Shown in pieces: positions 19,469 to 31,195 of a DNA stretch of 64,000 bases; the first letter of the stretch is position 1, and every line of letters starts with the position of its first letter. The notes beneath the pieces are model-generated. The model was given only the letters and a program-made list of their open reading frames with translations, did no database searches and was not told the origin of the DNA. The stretch is taken from the NCBI RefSeq assembly GCF_024763615.1, contig NC_077224.1, positions 37,830,712 to 37,894,711 on the forward strand, in the 5' to 3' direction. Source of the DNA: Phlebotomus papatasi. Its lineage: Eukaryota; Arthropoda; Insecta; Diptera; Psychodidae. A program made the translations under genes and the position numbers.

Positions 19469-20378
19469 GGGGAGACTGGCGCAAAAAGTCACAAATCGAA
19501 AAATTCAAAATTCAATATCTTCCAAGGTAAAAAAGATAGCGGCTCAAATTTTTTTTCTATAGATAGCCTCCATAGACCTTCTCCAATGTCGTAAGTTTCT
19601 TAGAATTCGAACAAGGAATTTAGAAAATAAAAAATATCGAAATTTTTAACCCTATTTTTGAAATATTTTCTTTTCAGAAGATAACAATTATTACCTATTT
19701 ATTTTCCAAAATTGATGCACTGGTGTATATTTTCTAAATAATTTGGATTTTTTTAATACGAATCCGCTATCTATTTTAGAATTTCACAAAAATTCTTTCC
19801 TCCAGAAATCCTTTTATTAAAAATGGCTACTTGGGGTAAAAAGTAACAAAAGGTGTAGAGTAAAAAGTAACAAAAAGCGAAACAATTTCTGATGTCTCAC
19901 GGCGAGAAGAAACGTTATTATTATGTCTCGTCGCTTGTTGTTTGCATTGGTCAAACGATTAGCAGTCTTTTGTGTGTTTTTCTAAAATAGCTTGAAAAGC
20001 GCTTTTCTCGTTTTCTCATTTTTCTCGCAGATAAAACGGTGTTTTACAAAGATGTAGAAGAATAAATTTTCTATGAAAATATGTTCTCTAGGTATTTTTT
20101 CAAATTTACAGAAGCCCGTAATGAAGCGAATCAAAATGCGATAATACCCCATGACTGGTACTATTTGCCCCAGCATTTTTGAGAATAGTCACAAAATTAC
20201 CTTTTAGAAATTGGCTCGATAAACGTATATTCTTAAAAAATAGAGGAAAATTACTTTCACAAAGTTGTAGAGCGGTATATTTCCTATAAAACTGCGCTAA
20301 TTAGAAATTTTTGAAGCGCTCGAGTAGCTTGTAAAAAAATAAAATATCCGTTTTGTGACTTTTTGCCACAGTCTCCCC
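19469..20378. mobile_element. GGGGAGACTG element, 910 bp, TA-flanked
   Basis: Left GGGGAGACTGGCGCAAAAAG then TCACAAA; right TTTGTGACTTTTTGCCACAG then TCTCCCC. TA is on both sides. Internal GTAAAAAGTAACAAAA repeats are present. No transposase motif is recognised in the open frames. Confidence 0.75.
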
Positions 20379-20613
20379 TAATATAGAATATTATAAATTT
20401 ATTATTATTATATTAAATTATAATATAAATCTAGAATATTATTATGTTATAATTTGGTAACATTTTGGTGTAATATTTAATTGGGATGGAAACTTTCAGC
20501 TTTTAATACAACGATTTTCGAAAATACATACATCCTTATTACATAAATACATAAACATATTGTATTATTTTTAAATTAAAAATATTTTTGTTTTAGACAT
20601 TTTTTTATAAGTA

Positions 20614-20843
20614 GGGTAAAGTGGTACAAGTTGGGCAATGCTACAATTTGGACAGCGCTTTTTGTCTTGATAAATTTAGTACTTCATTTTTATTTGTATA
20701 TTTTTAATGCTTTAGTTTTATAATTTGGTTCCTTGTGCTTAAAAACAAATTTTGTACTGTATTTATCAAGAAAAAAGCCATGTCCAACTTGTACCGGCGA
20801 ATTGTCCAACTTGTAACACTAATTCCAAATTATACACTTTACC
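20614..20843. mobile_element. GGGTAAAGTGGTACAAG MITE, 230 bp
   Basis: Ends GGGTAAAGTGGTACAAGTTG and TATACACTTTACCC with TA outside both. Internal GTCCAACTTGTA words occur twice near the right end and once, inverted, near the left. Confidence 0.65.
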
Positions 20844-20964
20844 CTATATGTATTTACAATAGAGATATAGGGGAAGTGCTCATAATTTTGGACAGTCTGC
20901 ATATAAGCATCGATATCCCAAGTTTGAAGTGCGATATTTTCAATACTAATTGACTTTATTGTTA

Positions 20965-21926
20965 GGGGAAAGTCGTCTGCCTTCAAACGAAAAATGGAGT
21001 TCCAAATTTAAGATTTTTTTCTGAAGAATCCGCAAAATGGATTTTATTTTCTACTACACCAAAAAATTCTCTTGTTCATTCGGCGTATATGATTACCTCA
21101 TTTAGCACTCGCAAGTCCTCAGTTTTTCCTTCTAAGGAAATTAAAAAAGTGATGTCGATTTGTATGAAGGCAGCTGGCATAATCTGCCTTTAAACGCGAG
21201 GCAGCTGCCTTTAAATGTTTTTTTTTTCACTGAGAATATTGAATCAATAAAACTAAATGGGCTATAAATGATTAGATTGAAGCCTAACGCACTCACTAAA
21301 ATCATCACTGCATTCAAAAGACATTAAACAATAACTTTTCTTCACATTTTTCTGAAGCACTGTTTTGCACATGAAAATTTGGAAGAAAAAGCCATTGAAG
21401 TTGAAAATTGTCAACTTGAAACATCCCGGCCGGAGCAAGATAGCAGGTTATAAGTATGTGTATGACGTTCGTCAGAGAAAAGTAGAGTTCGATTTCACAT
21501 GTTTTAATGTATGGAAAGATAGGATTTAAAGGCACACGACATTAGCATTTAAAGGCTGCTGCAGGGTGATATTTTCAAATTTTTGCCACCCACAAAAATT
21601 GTGTCATCTGAACCAAAATGTATTAACAGAAATATTAAGCCTGATTAACCTTCTATGTGTCACAATGGAAGATTTATTTGTAAAATGATTTTTACTATGA
21701 AAAATCACATGATTTGTGGAACATCAAAATTACAGTTTAGAGCTCATTTTCATTTTTTTTGATCTAGCATCTAGGAAATAGGAGCTAGGCTCTCCATTTT
21801 TTGATGATTTGTGAGGATGATGGATAGCTACCTAATAGTTAATAGAATATAATTTATGCTTTTGAGAACAACGAAAAAATCGCAACATTTGAAGGCTGCT
21901 GCATTTAAAGGCAGACGACTTTCCCC
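20965..21926. mobile_element. GGGGAAAGTCGTCTGCC element nested in pogo-derived copy 1
   Basis: 962 bp with ends GGGGAAAGTCGTCTGCCTT and AAAGGCAGACGACTTTCCCC, with TA on both sides. The undisturbed site survives in the paralogous element at 62.08 kb (TTGT-TA-CTCTC), which proves insertion into TA with TA duplication. A short relative lies at 39610-39823. Confidence 0.85.
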
Positions 21927-22093
21927 TACTCTCTTTTCAGAAGGATTGTTTAAAAACTTGGCAAGCTATTTATCATCTCATTTTTACTAAAATTAGTTTT
22001 AATACGTTTAAAAATGAATTGATATGTAGAGGTGAATTTGACTCTTATTTTGGACAACTTGGTTATTAATTTTTACAACTTGTCTGTAAATTT

Positions 22094-22335
22094 GGACAGA
22101 TAATCCGCCTCAACAGGATGCCCATTGTTCTTCATTTTATGAACCAATCTTACCAAGTCCTCTTCCTGTTCATGTAAGGGAAACCTAGAATGTCACAAGA
22201 AACCCGGAAACTTTCCATATCATTCATTAAATTGAGTTGACTTCGATACTCCAAGTACGTGCAGATTCGCTCATTCCCTGACCTTCTTTCCGGGAGCCTT
22301 TCAAGGCATTTCTCGCTACATCTCTTTCGTAGAGA
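22094..22335 (-). pseudogene. Pogo-type transposase N-terminal relic, copy 1
   Basis: On the minus strand, in shifting frames: YERDVARNALKGSRK then EGQGMSESARTWSI (psq-type HTH), followed after about 100 nt by EQEEDLVRLVHKMKNNGHPV and EADYL, the start of the CENP-B/Tc5-type second HTH. Stops and frameshifts separate them and there is no DDE domain. The plus-strand frame here (22335-22547) is repeated at 62.5 kb only because the whole element is repeated. Confidence 0.6.
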
Positions 22336-22905
22336 TGATGCTCCTTTGTTTCTCCAGGCATTTGTCCAACCTAGTCATCACAAAAGCTAAAACTTCACGA
22401 AATTTCGTGAGAAAAACACCTGTCCAAAATAAGAATCATCACCTCACTGGTGAATGTCTTAAAAAATTTCCCATTTTTCACATGAAAAATATAATTCACA
22501 AGGCAAATCTCACTTCAGATCAAATGTACAAATCATCAGTAACGTGAATCAACACAATATTCAATGAATATTCAATAATATCACTCAAAAACAGCGAACA
22601 AACTTTGTTAGTACTTCACCAAAACTAAATAAGACTGAAGTAAGCCACGAAGTTCTGTCATATTTCTCGTAAGCAATTGCTCACACTGAATTTTCAACAA
22701 AGCAATTTCAACTCAAATCATATTCAAAATTTAACGTATTTAGTGTCAAAATCTTCCAAAAAGAACAAATATTTAGATAGAATTCATTTTTCATCAAATA
22801 TTGGAATAAAAATCCACCATTTTAATCAATTTATTTTTATTGTCCAATTTTACCCTCAAAGTGTCCAAATTTAGAAACTGTCCAAAATTATGAGCACTTA
22901 CCCTA

Positions 22906-23804
22906 TGATATATTCCAACCAAATTATAATGAAATTGGCTAAAATCGCTCCATGTTTCGATCTAACCACAAACCAAATTCACCATTAGCTGAAATACCTG
23001 AAATATTAATTAACTTTGCGGATCAAATGGAGAAGATTGACTGCAAACAAATAAGAATTGTGAGAAATTGCACCTAAACATTGGAAATTCAATCTGTCTT
23101 TAAAAGGTACATATTTTCTTTTGCCAGATGCCCGAGGTTATCCTAAAAATATTATCTCAAGGAAATGAAATGCAATTGGAAACCGACAAAGCAGGATATC
23201 GAATCTAAATCCAAATATTTAGTATCAGAGTGTCTTGCTAACAAGAAAAGCAATTTAAATGGTAACACGGGTTTTCACGACAATCTCTGTATTACTCCGT
23301 TCTACAGGTGAAAGTGCAATTGTGTTTGGGATACAAAATGTTCCATTATATAGAACATTAAAACTACAATCCACATAAAAGTTGACATACTCGTGGGATG
23401 GTTAAAGTGCCCCATTTTATCCTAGGGTGTTATTTTAATAATTCAAACTTTCCTTAATATTACTACCATGCGTTAGACTATTAGAATGGAAATTGCAGAC
23501 TTTAGTTACAGACACAAGTTGGATCTCTCTCTCTCTCTTTGAGATTTATCACAATAAACTAGATTAGGTTTTGACCTATATTTTAACAAATATTTCTTTC
23601 GGGACTTAGGAGAAATATAAACGAACAATACATTTTTTTAAATTATTTCTAAGGATATCATTGAGGCTTAAGCATTGAAGAGAAAAAAGTGTTAACATAA
23701 TGGCAATGCAAATAATTTAAATTAATTAACCCATTTAGTCAATGTACTTGAAATACTTGAGATAGAATGCTCAGTTTTTGGGATTAAATTGTTACAGATT
23801 AGTA
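22906..23804. other. No gene seen
   Basis: AT-rich unique sequence; a CT-rich microsatellite (TCTCTCTCTCTCTT) near 23525 and nothing else recognisable. Confidence 0.45.
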
Positions 23805-23995
23805 GGGGAAAGTGACCATGCTCTGCACGGTCCCAAGCTTTACAATGACTAAATTTTTCCTGTATCTCCGCAATAACAGGGCACTTTCGTATAGTTTTTA
23901 AAATACGGAAGAGATGAGTCATATTTATTGAAAAACATATGAAAAATTCAGTCATTGTAAAGCTTGGGACCGTGTAAAGCATGGGCACTTTCCCC
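23805..23995. mobile_element. GGGGAAAGTGACCATGC MITE, 191 bp
   Basis: Left GGGGAAAGTGACCATGCTCT leading to CACGGTCCCAAGCTTTACAA; right complement ending GCATGGGCACTTTCCCC. TA on both sides. The arms pair over roughly 50 bp. Confidence 0.75.
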
Positions 23996-24115
23996 TAGAT
24001 GATTTAAAAAAAATCTTTTATGGGGGAGCGAGAAGCCGTTGTCAAACACCCGTCTTAACGGTCAATGAATTGAAATTTTTTACATTAATTTACTATAAAC
24101 TCCATTGATTTAGGT

Positions 24116-24243
24116 CATGGGCGTGCAAGAACCGTTAAAACCGAATAAACGTCAAATGAAACATATACGTCAATGATCAAAACGCTACCAGAACAAACTT
24201 ATTTTGACGTTTATTCGGTTTCAACGGTTCTTGCACACCTCTG
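24116..24243. mobile_element. hAT-type MITE, copy 1 (128 bp)
   Basis: Ends CATGGGCGTGCAAGAACCGT and ACGGTTCTTGCACACCTCTG, bordered by an exact 8-bp duplication ATTTAGGT (24108-24115 and 24244-24251). Eight-bp duplications and CA(G)NGNTGTGCAA-like ends are hallmarks of hAT transposons. Sub-terminal CCGAATAAACGTCAAA is also inverted. The second copy is at 33765. Confidence 0.85.
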
Positions 24244-24574
24244 ATTTAGGTAGAGTAACTATTCAAGAAAACATATTAACAACCAGAATTCAAATCAGAA
24301 AAAAGGATGGAGATAAGTTTTAAGAAATCCGACGGTATGTCGTATTTTCCGTCTGCCATTTTAAACAACAATTTTGCATGACTTTCCGCGAAGCGAGAAA
24401 AGAACAACAAAATGTATTCCCATTTCTATCTGGCTATTTTTTCCAAGTAATTGAAGAACTAAAATAACAAAAAATCCATTCCCAGCACCAATTCAGATAT
24501 CAATTGCCCAGAAATAAATAAATAAAATCACAAAATTTGCGTATGATGTATAATACCATGGTAAAAGGGATAGG

Positions 24575-24721
24575 TTAACTCTTTAAGGACGATTGGGTTA
24601 CCCGTGACCCAAAAATGGAATTTTTCCTAAGGCCTTCAAAGCTGTATTTTGCTCTAAAAGGTTAGAAAAAATATTTTTTTCTGACCCTCGTTTTTTGACC
24701 TTCTCGTCCTTAAAGGGTTAA
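24575..24721. mobile_element. TTAA-CTCTTTAA element, short form, copy 1 (147 bp)
   Basis: TTAACTCTTTAAGGACGATT at the left and CTCGTCCTTAAAGGGTTAA at the right, TTAA at each edge, with a decayed palindrome GGGTTACCCGTGACCC. It is a shorter relative of the 6291 family. Confidence 0.75.
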
Positions 24722-24727
24722 TAAAGT

Positions 24728-25499
24728 CTTCGGCATACCTTTTAGATCAGGAAAATTTCATGAAATCGAAATTCATACACCTTTCTTTCGAAAACGTTTT
24801 GCATATATCTCACTCTTTATGGCTCAAAATTGGGTTGAACTAAATTAAATTTCTTGTAATGTTTAACCCTTTAAGGACGATTGGAACACCGGTGTCCCAT
24901 AAAGAAAATAATTTTCCCTGATTACCTAAAGTTATTTTTTCTTATGTCTGTACATAATTGTAAAGTAGAAGGTTGAAGGAATCTAGAATATTTTTAGCAA
25001 GTCTCTAGCTATTTGCTGTGTAGTAAATATTTAAGATCAAAAATGGCGAATTTTTAAATTCTTAAATTCATAATTGATTTTATTTATTTTTTATATTTCC
25101 AATTTTCTTAAGCAAACCCCTTTTGGCAATACAAACTACAATAATCATACGTAATATTTTTCATTAAAGGGAAAAATATTATTCATTGGTATTGTCAGAA
25201 AAATTACTTAAATTTTTGGGCTATTTTTGTCCCTATCGTTCATAGAAGCACAAAATATACCGAATCAGGCTCTGTTGGACTTTCCAAGTTTAGATGTAAG
25301 GCTTATTATTGATTATGTTTCCCAGTTTAATTTTTATTGTTGATTTTCAGTCCGTAAAAAGTGTCTCGTCATCAAAGGGTTAAAGAAGAAGTAGAGTGCG
25401 AATGAGTTAGGGCAAATATGTGGAAAATGATGGAAAGAGAAAAAATGTCAATTTTGATTTCTTGAAATTATCCTGATCTAAAAGATGTGAACGGAGGCT
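24728..25499. mobile_element. CGGCAYACCTTTTAGATCAG element, interrupted
   Basis: Left end CGGCATACCTTTTAGATCAG then GAAAATTTCATGAAATC; right end CCTGATCTAAAAGATGTGAA in inverted orientation. The TTAA element 24863-25383 is inserted inside. Homologues at 26554-26950 and 40968-41198 lack that insertion. Confidence 0.65.
24863..25383 (+). mobile_element. TTAA-CCCTTTAA element, long form, copy 3 (nested)
   Basis: Same orientation and closely similar sequence to the copy at 6291: TTAACCCTTTAAGGACGATT, palindrome ACACCGGTGT, right end TCATCAAAGGGTTAA. Comparison with the homologous host at about 26665 (CTTCTTCTTTTAAACACCAC, read in the other orientation) shows a single TTAA in the empty site, so the TTAA is duplicated by insertion. 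Confidence 0.85.
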
Positions 25500-26553
25500 T
25501 AACTACTGAATATAGGTGTTCAAAAATTCCTTATTTTAAATTATTTATTATTTATATCAATTATTTATTTTCATAAAACATTTAGAGATTATTCTCTGAT
25601 TGACTTAAGCTTGACTGATTGACTTAAACTTTCTCTACCCTATTGGAGATAGGACTAAAATATTTTAAGTGGCCAAATATTTACCAAATATAGTTACGCG
25701 GGAAAAATTGATTAAACTAAAATTTAGAAATTTTGCTAGCAATTTAATACAAATTTCCATCTGTTTAGATTTTATCATCTGTTCGTATACCTCAAGATAT
25801 ATTCTTCAAGACAATAGCATCCCAATAAATAGCCCTAAATTATCCAGTCAATTGGGTTCATTCAAGGGAATCCATGGGATGTTTTGCTGATAGCCCATTA
25901 TTTCCACTTGGAAGTCATCCTTTTGAGCGTCCACTCTTGACAAATTGGTTTATTTTCCTCCATGTGGCCGGGAAAATTGTTGGATCTCATCATGTGTAAA
26001 CCACCCGAAAGTCACAATTAAGCCACCAGGCCGTTTGACGGTGACAATGCACCGGATACCTTTCATAAATCATTCATGAATCGAACGGTATACTTGCATA
26101 TTTCATCGACACTCACCCAGAGATCTCCATGATTTATAACTATTCACCCAGACTCAAAGCAAATATACTCCGACCTGGGTTGTGATAAAAAATTACTGTT
26201 GTGGAAAAAGGGTCATGAAAGCAGAAAAAAAATACAATAAAGAGTTAGTGAGAATTTTAGAACGTGGGTGTCGTTTTCATAGGGGAAGTTTGTACTAATT
26301 AATTAGGGATAATTACGTGATGGAAGTAACTGGATTTTTTTTAATTTAGAGTTTAAAATTTAAAAGGGTTTTCACTCAAAATGGCCAAATATAAAACATT
26401 ATCCGGTATGATTGGAATCTTGAGTTTAATTTAGTATTGCTTAATTGGAAGATCGTACTAAAAAAAATAAATCATCGAACTTATCAAGTGAAGTATTTTT
26501 CAAAGTTTTCCTTACCTTATTAATGGGCCAATCAATTTAAATTCAACTATAAT
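25500..26553. other. Unique stretch, no gene seen
   Basis: A less AT-rich patch at about 25880-26160 (ATGTGGCCGGGAAAATTGTT, then AGCCACCAGGCCGTTTGACG) stands out but contains no supportable exon on either strand. Confidence 0.4.
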
Positions 26554-26950
26554 GGCTCCGGCACACCTTTTAGATCAGGAAAATTTCATGAAATCAAAAT
26601 TCACATGCTTTTCATTCTCCAACATTCAGCATATATCAATCCCACTCTTCAACACTCTGCTTCTTCTTTTAAACACCACAAGAAATTTAATTTAGTTCAA
26701 TTCAATTTTGAGTCATAAAGAGTGAGTTAAGGTGTCTACACATTGGGAGCAATTTTCGTCAAAAATTGCGTTTTTGACAGAAATTTGACGTTTCCTCCGA
26801 CAACGCTGCAGGGAATTTCCTTCAAAAAAGCAATTTTTGACAAAAATTGCTCCCAATGTGTAGATGCCATTAAACAAATAAAAACGTTTTCGAAAGTAAG
26901 GGATATGAATTTTGATATTAAATTGTACCGAGTTAAAAGGTGTGCCGAAG
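26554..26950. mobile_element. CGGCACACCTTTTAGATCAG element with nested MITE
   Basis: The left end CGGCACACCTTTTAGATCAG pairs with the right end TTAAAAGGTGTGCCGAAG. The interior resembles the 24728 and 40968 copies, and the 138-bp MITE 26731-26868 is inserted inside. Confidence 0.65.
26731..26868. mobile_element. CTACACATTGGGAGC MITE, 138 bp (nested)
   Basis: GGTGTCTACACATTGGGAGC leading to AATTTTCGTC, and the complement GCTCCCAATGTGTAGATGCC at the right. Internal AAAATTGCNTTTTTGA words are also inverted. TTAA lies just outside on both sides (one extra base on the right). Confidence 0.75.
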
Positions 26951-27165
26951 GAATGAGATTCAAAATTTTCATTGATGTGCTTGTGTTTTTTATAAAGAAA
27001 ATTTACATATTTATCTTACTTACCTTTCATTCATAAAAAAGTCTTCATGGTCTGTTTAAAAATCTATTTCAGTACATAGGTAAGAAAATCAATTAATGAA
27101 AATCTCAGGGTTTTCTTCCTCATTTCCCAGACTCGCCATATTCAAATATTCCTTCAGCATGAAAT

Positions 27166-27598
27166 GGGTAAGTGTGCCAAATTTCGGCATAGTTGCATGC
27201 AAGCGTCAAAGTCTCAAGTTTGAAATGTAATAGTTTAAATACAAATTGATTTTTTTTTAATTCTTTCTTCTCAAAGAGTGTTGCATGGAACCTTGCAAAG
27301 AGTTTACCGTCTTTATTTACTATAAACTCATTCTTAATACATTTTAAAATGAATAAAAATATAGACATATTAGCTTTGGTGCCCTATTTCGGCCACCTTC
27401 ATTCTCATAGTTCTTTGCCCTTCGGGAATTCTTCCAATATCTTTTTCACGTCTCCTCGTTTGTCGTAGCTACATTTTTTGTTATTCTTTTACATTGTATA
27501 ATCTTTTAGAGTACGTAAAATCTAAAAGTTCATGGAAATTCTAGGAACAAAAAAAATGGGCGAAATTAGAAGCTGGCCGGAATTAGGCACACTTACCC
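27166..27598 (-). mobile_element. GGGTAAGTGTGCC MITE, copy 2 (433 bp)
   Basis: Inverted relative of 13696-14119: its right end (GGCCGGAATTAGGCACACTT leading to ACCC, then TA) corresponds to the left end of copy 1. The left flank is AT instead of TA. Confidence 0.75.
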
Positions 27599-29328
27599 TA
27601 CTTGCTCAAATATTAATGGAATTATCAAGACTAAAATATTGTTCAAAATGTAGAAAAAGAGTTTTCTGGCCCTTAGAAATTAATTCACCTTACGAGATGT
27701 TGTAAGTTGTGAAAAGAAATTAATTAAACATTCAACCACATGGAGCGCATATGGACAAGGTTATAAATTGCAGAAAATGCTAAATATCACTTCAAAATGA
27801 AGACTTAATGAAATAAATGTTAATTTCCCTCCTTTCATGACCAACACTGTAGAAACAATGATCAAAAGCCCATTAGCGCAGAGGGAAAACTTTCACTCCT
27901 CTTTGAGGGGGATGTTTTTGATATAAATAATGTGCTTTAAATTGTTCTCAACTCTCCACCACGCACTTTCCCTCTTAAATCACATAGAACGCTTCTAATT
28001 AGCTCTGTGATGTTAAATCCCAAAAACAAATCTCATTCTCTGTCTCGCCTTTTTCCTGAGCCTGAGACACCAAATCCTTCAGGGAAATCGTCTTAAGCGC
28101 TCAAGAGGGTTGGTTGAGGATTTTAGAACATTTTCAAGTGCTCGAACACAATGAAAATAATTTCTTATTGGCAATTCGACATTTAAGAGTCGTATGGTTT
28201 TTCTTTCAGACGAAAAAAAACGTAATAAATTCCTCGTGTTTCTTGAGGTAAGAAAACATCCCTCTCCATTCATGGAAACACCTTTTAGAATGACGATGTC
28301 AAGGCAAAAATTACACTTATATCGCGATGATCGTAAAGTTTAAGTGAAAATTGTGATTTTTCCACAAAAGTTTTACCGATGATGGCTGTAAAAGGATAAA
28401 AATTGTATCATAATCATAACTGAGAGAATGAAACACAATAACACAACTAATAATGGCCAATATAGCCCGTGAATAGGAGTGAAAACACTAAATAAATGTC
28501 TTTTATATCGTTTCACATATGTGGAAAATTTTCCAAGGGTTTCGACAAAATCTCTTTTCGATATCAATATGAGAAAAACTGTGCCTTAATAGCCATTAAA
28601 ATGAGTGGAAACGAGATTTCGCTACGAATTTCACTAAAATTGAATTTTGTTAAAACTTTAGTGAATAAAATTAACGAGTTTTAGCATTTAATTAAGTATT
28701 TTTCACTTGGCTTATTTGACCAATTTGTGACTGAATGAAAATCTTGATGAAAACAATACACAAAGCCATATTTTTTTTCTTTTTGAAGGGAAGTAGGTAA
28801 TTTTGAACTGCTCAAGGTGCTCAAGCAAGCTCAAATGAGAAATAAATTTAGGTCACGCCCCCATAAAAGCTTTTAAATTCATAAATTGTAGGAGTAATAT
28901 TTAGCAAGAATAATTATGTTAATATTCTACAATTAGATGAATAAAAAAGATGTCAAAGATTGGAATTATGGTCTTATAGAGGAGGGAGGGCAGTTTAACA
29001 AAGGGGCAGTTTCAAATTGTTTTTTTTTATTATTTTGAAATAAATGGAGTAAAAAAATTGTTACCAAATTGGTAAACTAAGCTCCACCTCATACACAAAA
29101 AAAATTTTTGTATTATTTTGAGTTTTGTAAATAAATTTATGAAAATGTATCAAAATGAAAAACCTGAAGCATTGTAATTATCTATCAAATCTAAAAACTT
29201 AATTATACTTAATAATTTCCACTGTGCGGAAAAAAAATTGAGTTATTAGTAATTTCCTGTTATTGTAGGGTGAATTACCAAAAAATCATGTAAGAAAGCT
29301 AGTGATAAGCCTAGATCAGCTTATTGTA
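27599..29328. other. No gene supported
   Basis: Unique AT-rich sequence. Open frames of 60-65 codons on both strands (28079-28684) overlap each other and have no motif. A short hairpin-like word ATAAGCCTAGATCAGCTTAT (29305) precedes the element that follows and is also found before a related end at about 60400, so it may belong to that element. Confidence 0.4.
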
Positions 29329-30445
29329 GGTGAGATTCTTAACGTGAGCTAACTCGGAATGCATGCAAATTCGATTTAGAGCTGAAGTTGGGGGACGCCA
29401 TTCAGTTATCTTGAATCAAATTCGTGAAATTAAATAACTTTTTTAGAGTAAAACCAAAATATCTAGGATTTGGATGGACTGACAGAAAAGTGATTATATG
29501 GGTGAATTGTAGACCAGAATATTCTCTATAATTTTGCCTAAAATGCTTGATCTCATTGAATACTCAGAAGCCCAGATAATCGAGGTTGTTTGTTTCTCAA
29601 CTCGTTTTTTCGACCAAAGCGCCCCAAGCGTTCATTTGATGAACTTCAACTATATCAAAGAATTGTTGTATTTTGTGAGACTTTCCATTTAAAACCCTAT
29701 TTTAAGTGTCTTGGTCGAGTAGAAGTAGTTAAATTGGCATCTGAGTGGTTTCAATTTCAAAGCGCTATTATGGGAAAAAATCAATTTTTTCACACTAAAA
29801 ACGACAAAATATAGATATAAATGTCCTCGACAATTATGCCGAAGTAATCATCAAGATCGGTTAACCACGTGTTGAGATAATTGAGGTTATGTGTTATGAA
29901 AATAGTTTTCCGACTCTGTTGCCTCTAAGCTTTGGTCCTACGAAGTTTAAATCTACTAGTTGTAAAGCTTTGCGAGACCTTTAATTTACGCACTCACTCG
30001 TCAAAATCGGTCAAATAGAACCGAAGATATGAGATTTTTAATTTCGTAAATTTTGACCTCTCTCGGTTCTGTTATAACCACAGCGAAGCCACGCTACTTT
30101 TTGGAAACTCCATAGCTTAGGCTTTAACACTCTAAAATTTGATAGAAATGCCCAATGGCGTTTTTGAGAAAAAAATTAGTTTAAATTTTGACGCTATCGT
30201 AGCGCTGGTATATAACCTTTGCCGAAAACCGCTAGTCGATATCTCTCTTAGTTTAGGATATATTAAGCTCCAAATAGCGGCCGGACGGACGGACGGATGG
30301 GAACGGTTTTTAGCCATCCATATATTCGTGATCAGAAAGTGATCATATCCATATTTTCGTGATCATTTTGTCAAAGTTTGGGGCCGATCGGAGAACATGA
30401 GATTTTCTTAGGATTATAGTAAGTGAGATTGTTAAGAATCTCACC
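29329..30445. mobile_element. AGGTGAGATTCTTAAC element, short copy (1117 bp)
   Basis: Starts TAGGTGAGATTCTTAAC and ends with the stem-loop GTGAGATTGTTAAGAATCTCAC followed by CTA, so the termini are inverted and the right end also folds on itself. The interior holds phrases such as AGAACCGAAGATATGAGA and CTCTCGGTTCTGTTATAACC plus a GC-rich run of CGGA units near 30285. Similar to 55826-57597. No transposase frame seen. The end hairpin also permits a Helitron/Helentron-type reading; the class is unresolved. Confidence 0.65.
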
Positions 30446-30614
30446 TAATAAAAGCCAAGTTAATATTGAGCAGTCAAACAGAAACCCCAAATTGTTAACC
30501 GAAATTGCTCAGCAGTGAGGAACTTTCACACATTATGTCGTTCAGGTGAAAGAATTTCCCCTGGAAATCAGTTAATTTAAAGGTTTATTGTTCTTATTTT
30601 TATTAACCTTAAAT

Positions 30615-30912
30615 TAGGGATCTCAGTGGCGCAATAGGCAAGACCGTTGGCTCTTGGGCGGTGAGATCTCTGACTCGACTCTCACAACTATGAGCTCGAA
30701 TCCAGCCCTGTGCAAGCAACTAAATGTCGAGAAAAAGGACATTTTTCACTGTTATAAAACGTAATAAAATGCACTGCCTCTGCCCAAAAAACCTTTAGGA
30801 GTACGGAATTCTTCCAATACGAAGAAGCAGATTCTTCCAACATAAGCTACAGTGAAATGATTACATTTTAATGCCAAATAAAGTGTCTCTCTCGATACGA
30901 TTAATAATAACC
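30615..30912 (+). mobile_element. tRNA-derived SINE, family A, copy 1
   Basis: The head has RNA polymerase III boxes: TCAGTGGCGCAATAGGCAAG (box A-like) and GAGCTCGAATCCAG (box B-like, about 30692), as in a tRNA gene. The body continues AATGTCGAGAAAAAGGACAT and ends near ATTAATAATAACC. The head, body and tail order is repeated at 60798 and, inverted, at 37862. Confidence 0.75.
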
Positions 30913-30937
30913 TGAAATTCAACAGTGCACGTGGACT

Positions 30938-31195
30938 TTATTGGTCAAGTCAAGTTTCATATTCGCACAAGTGCTCCGAGTTCGAATCTCCTTTAGACCA
31001 TCAGAAATATTTCCTGAATTAAATATTATTAGAATGGCAGCATCCAGAGAGCTTCATTGCTTTTAATTACACAGGTCGTGGGACTGACAACACCCCTGTA
31101 TAAAAAAATAAGGAATGTTCCTCAGTCTCTTAAGGTAAGACCGGTAAGACTTTGTTCCTCTATAGAATGTTATGCCAGCATTATTATTTTATTAT
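30938..31195 (+). mobile_element. tRNA-derived SINE, family B, copy 1
   Basis: TTGGTCAAGTCAAGTTTCAT and CCGAGTTCGAATCTC are diverged A and B boxes. The body shows GGGACTGACAACACC and ends GAATGTTATGCCAGCATTAT, matching the copy at 50530. It lies immediately after the family A SINE in the same orientation. Confidence 0.65.

Larger units (their letters stand above)
20869..22903. mobile_element. Pogo-derived GGGGAAGTGCTCATAA element, copy 1
   Basis: The left end GGGGAAGTGCTCATAATTTT leading to GGACAG pairs with the right end CTGTCCAAAATTATGAGCAC leading to TTACCC, flanked by TA. Subtracting the nested insertion 20965-21926 leaves about 1.07 kb, matching the copy at 61984. A minus-strand pogo-type transposase relic (22094-22335) explains the TA target specificity. 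Confidence 0.85.

Noticed and set aside
22335..22874. Plus-strand frames repeated at 62483-63106
   Set aside because: Shared because the whole pogo-derived element is duplicated; the homologous transposase signal is on the opposite strand.
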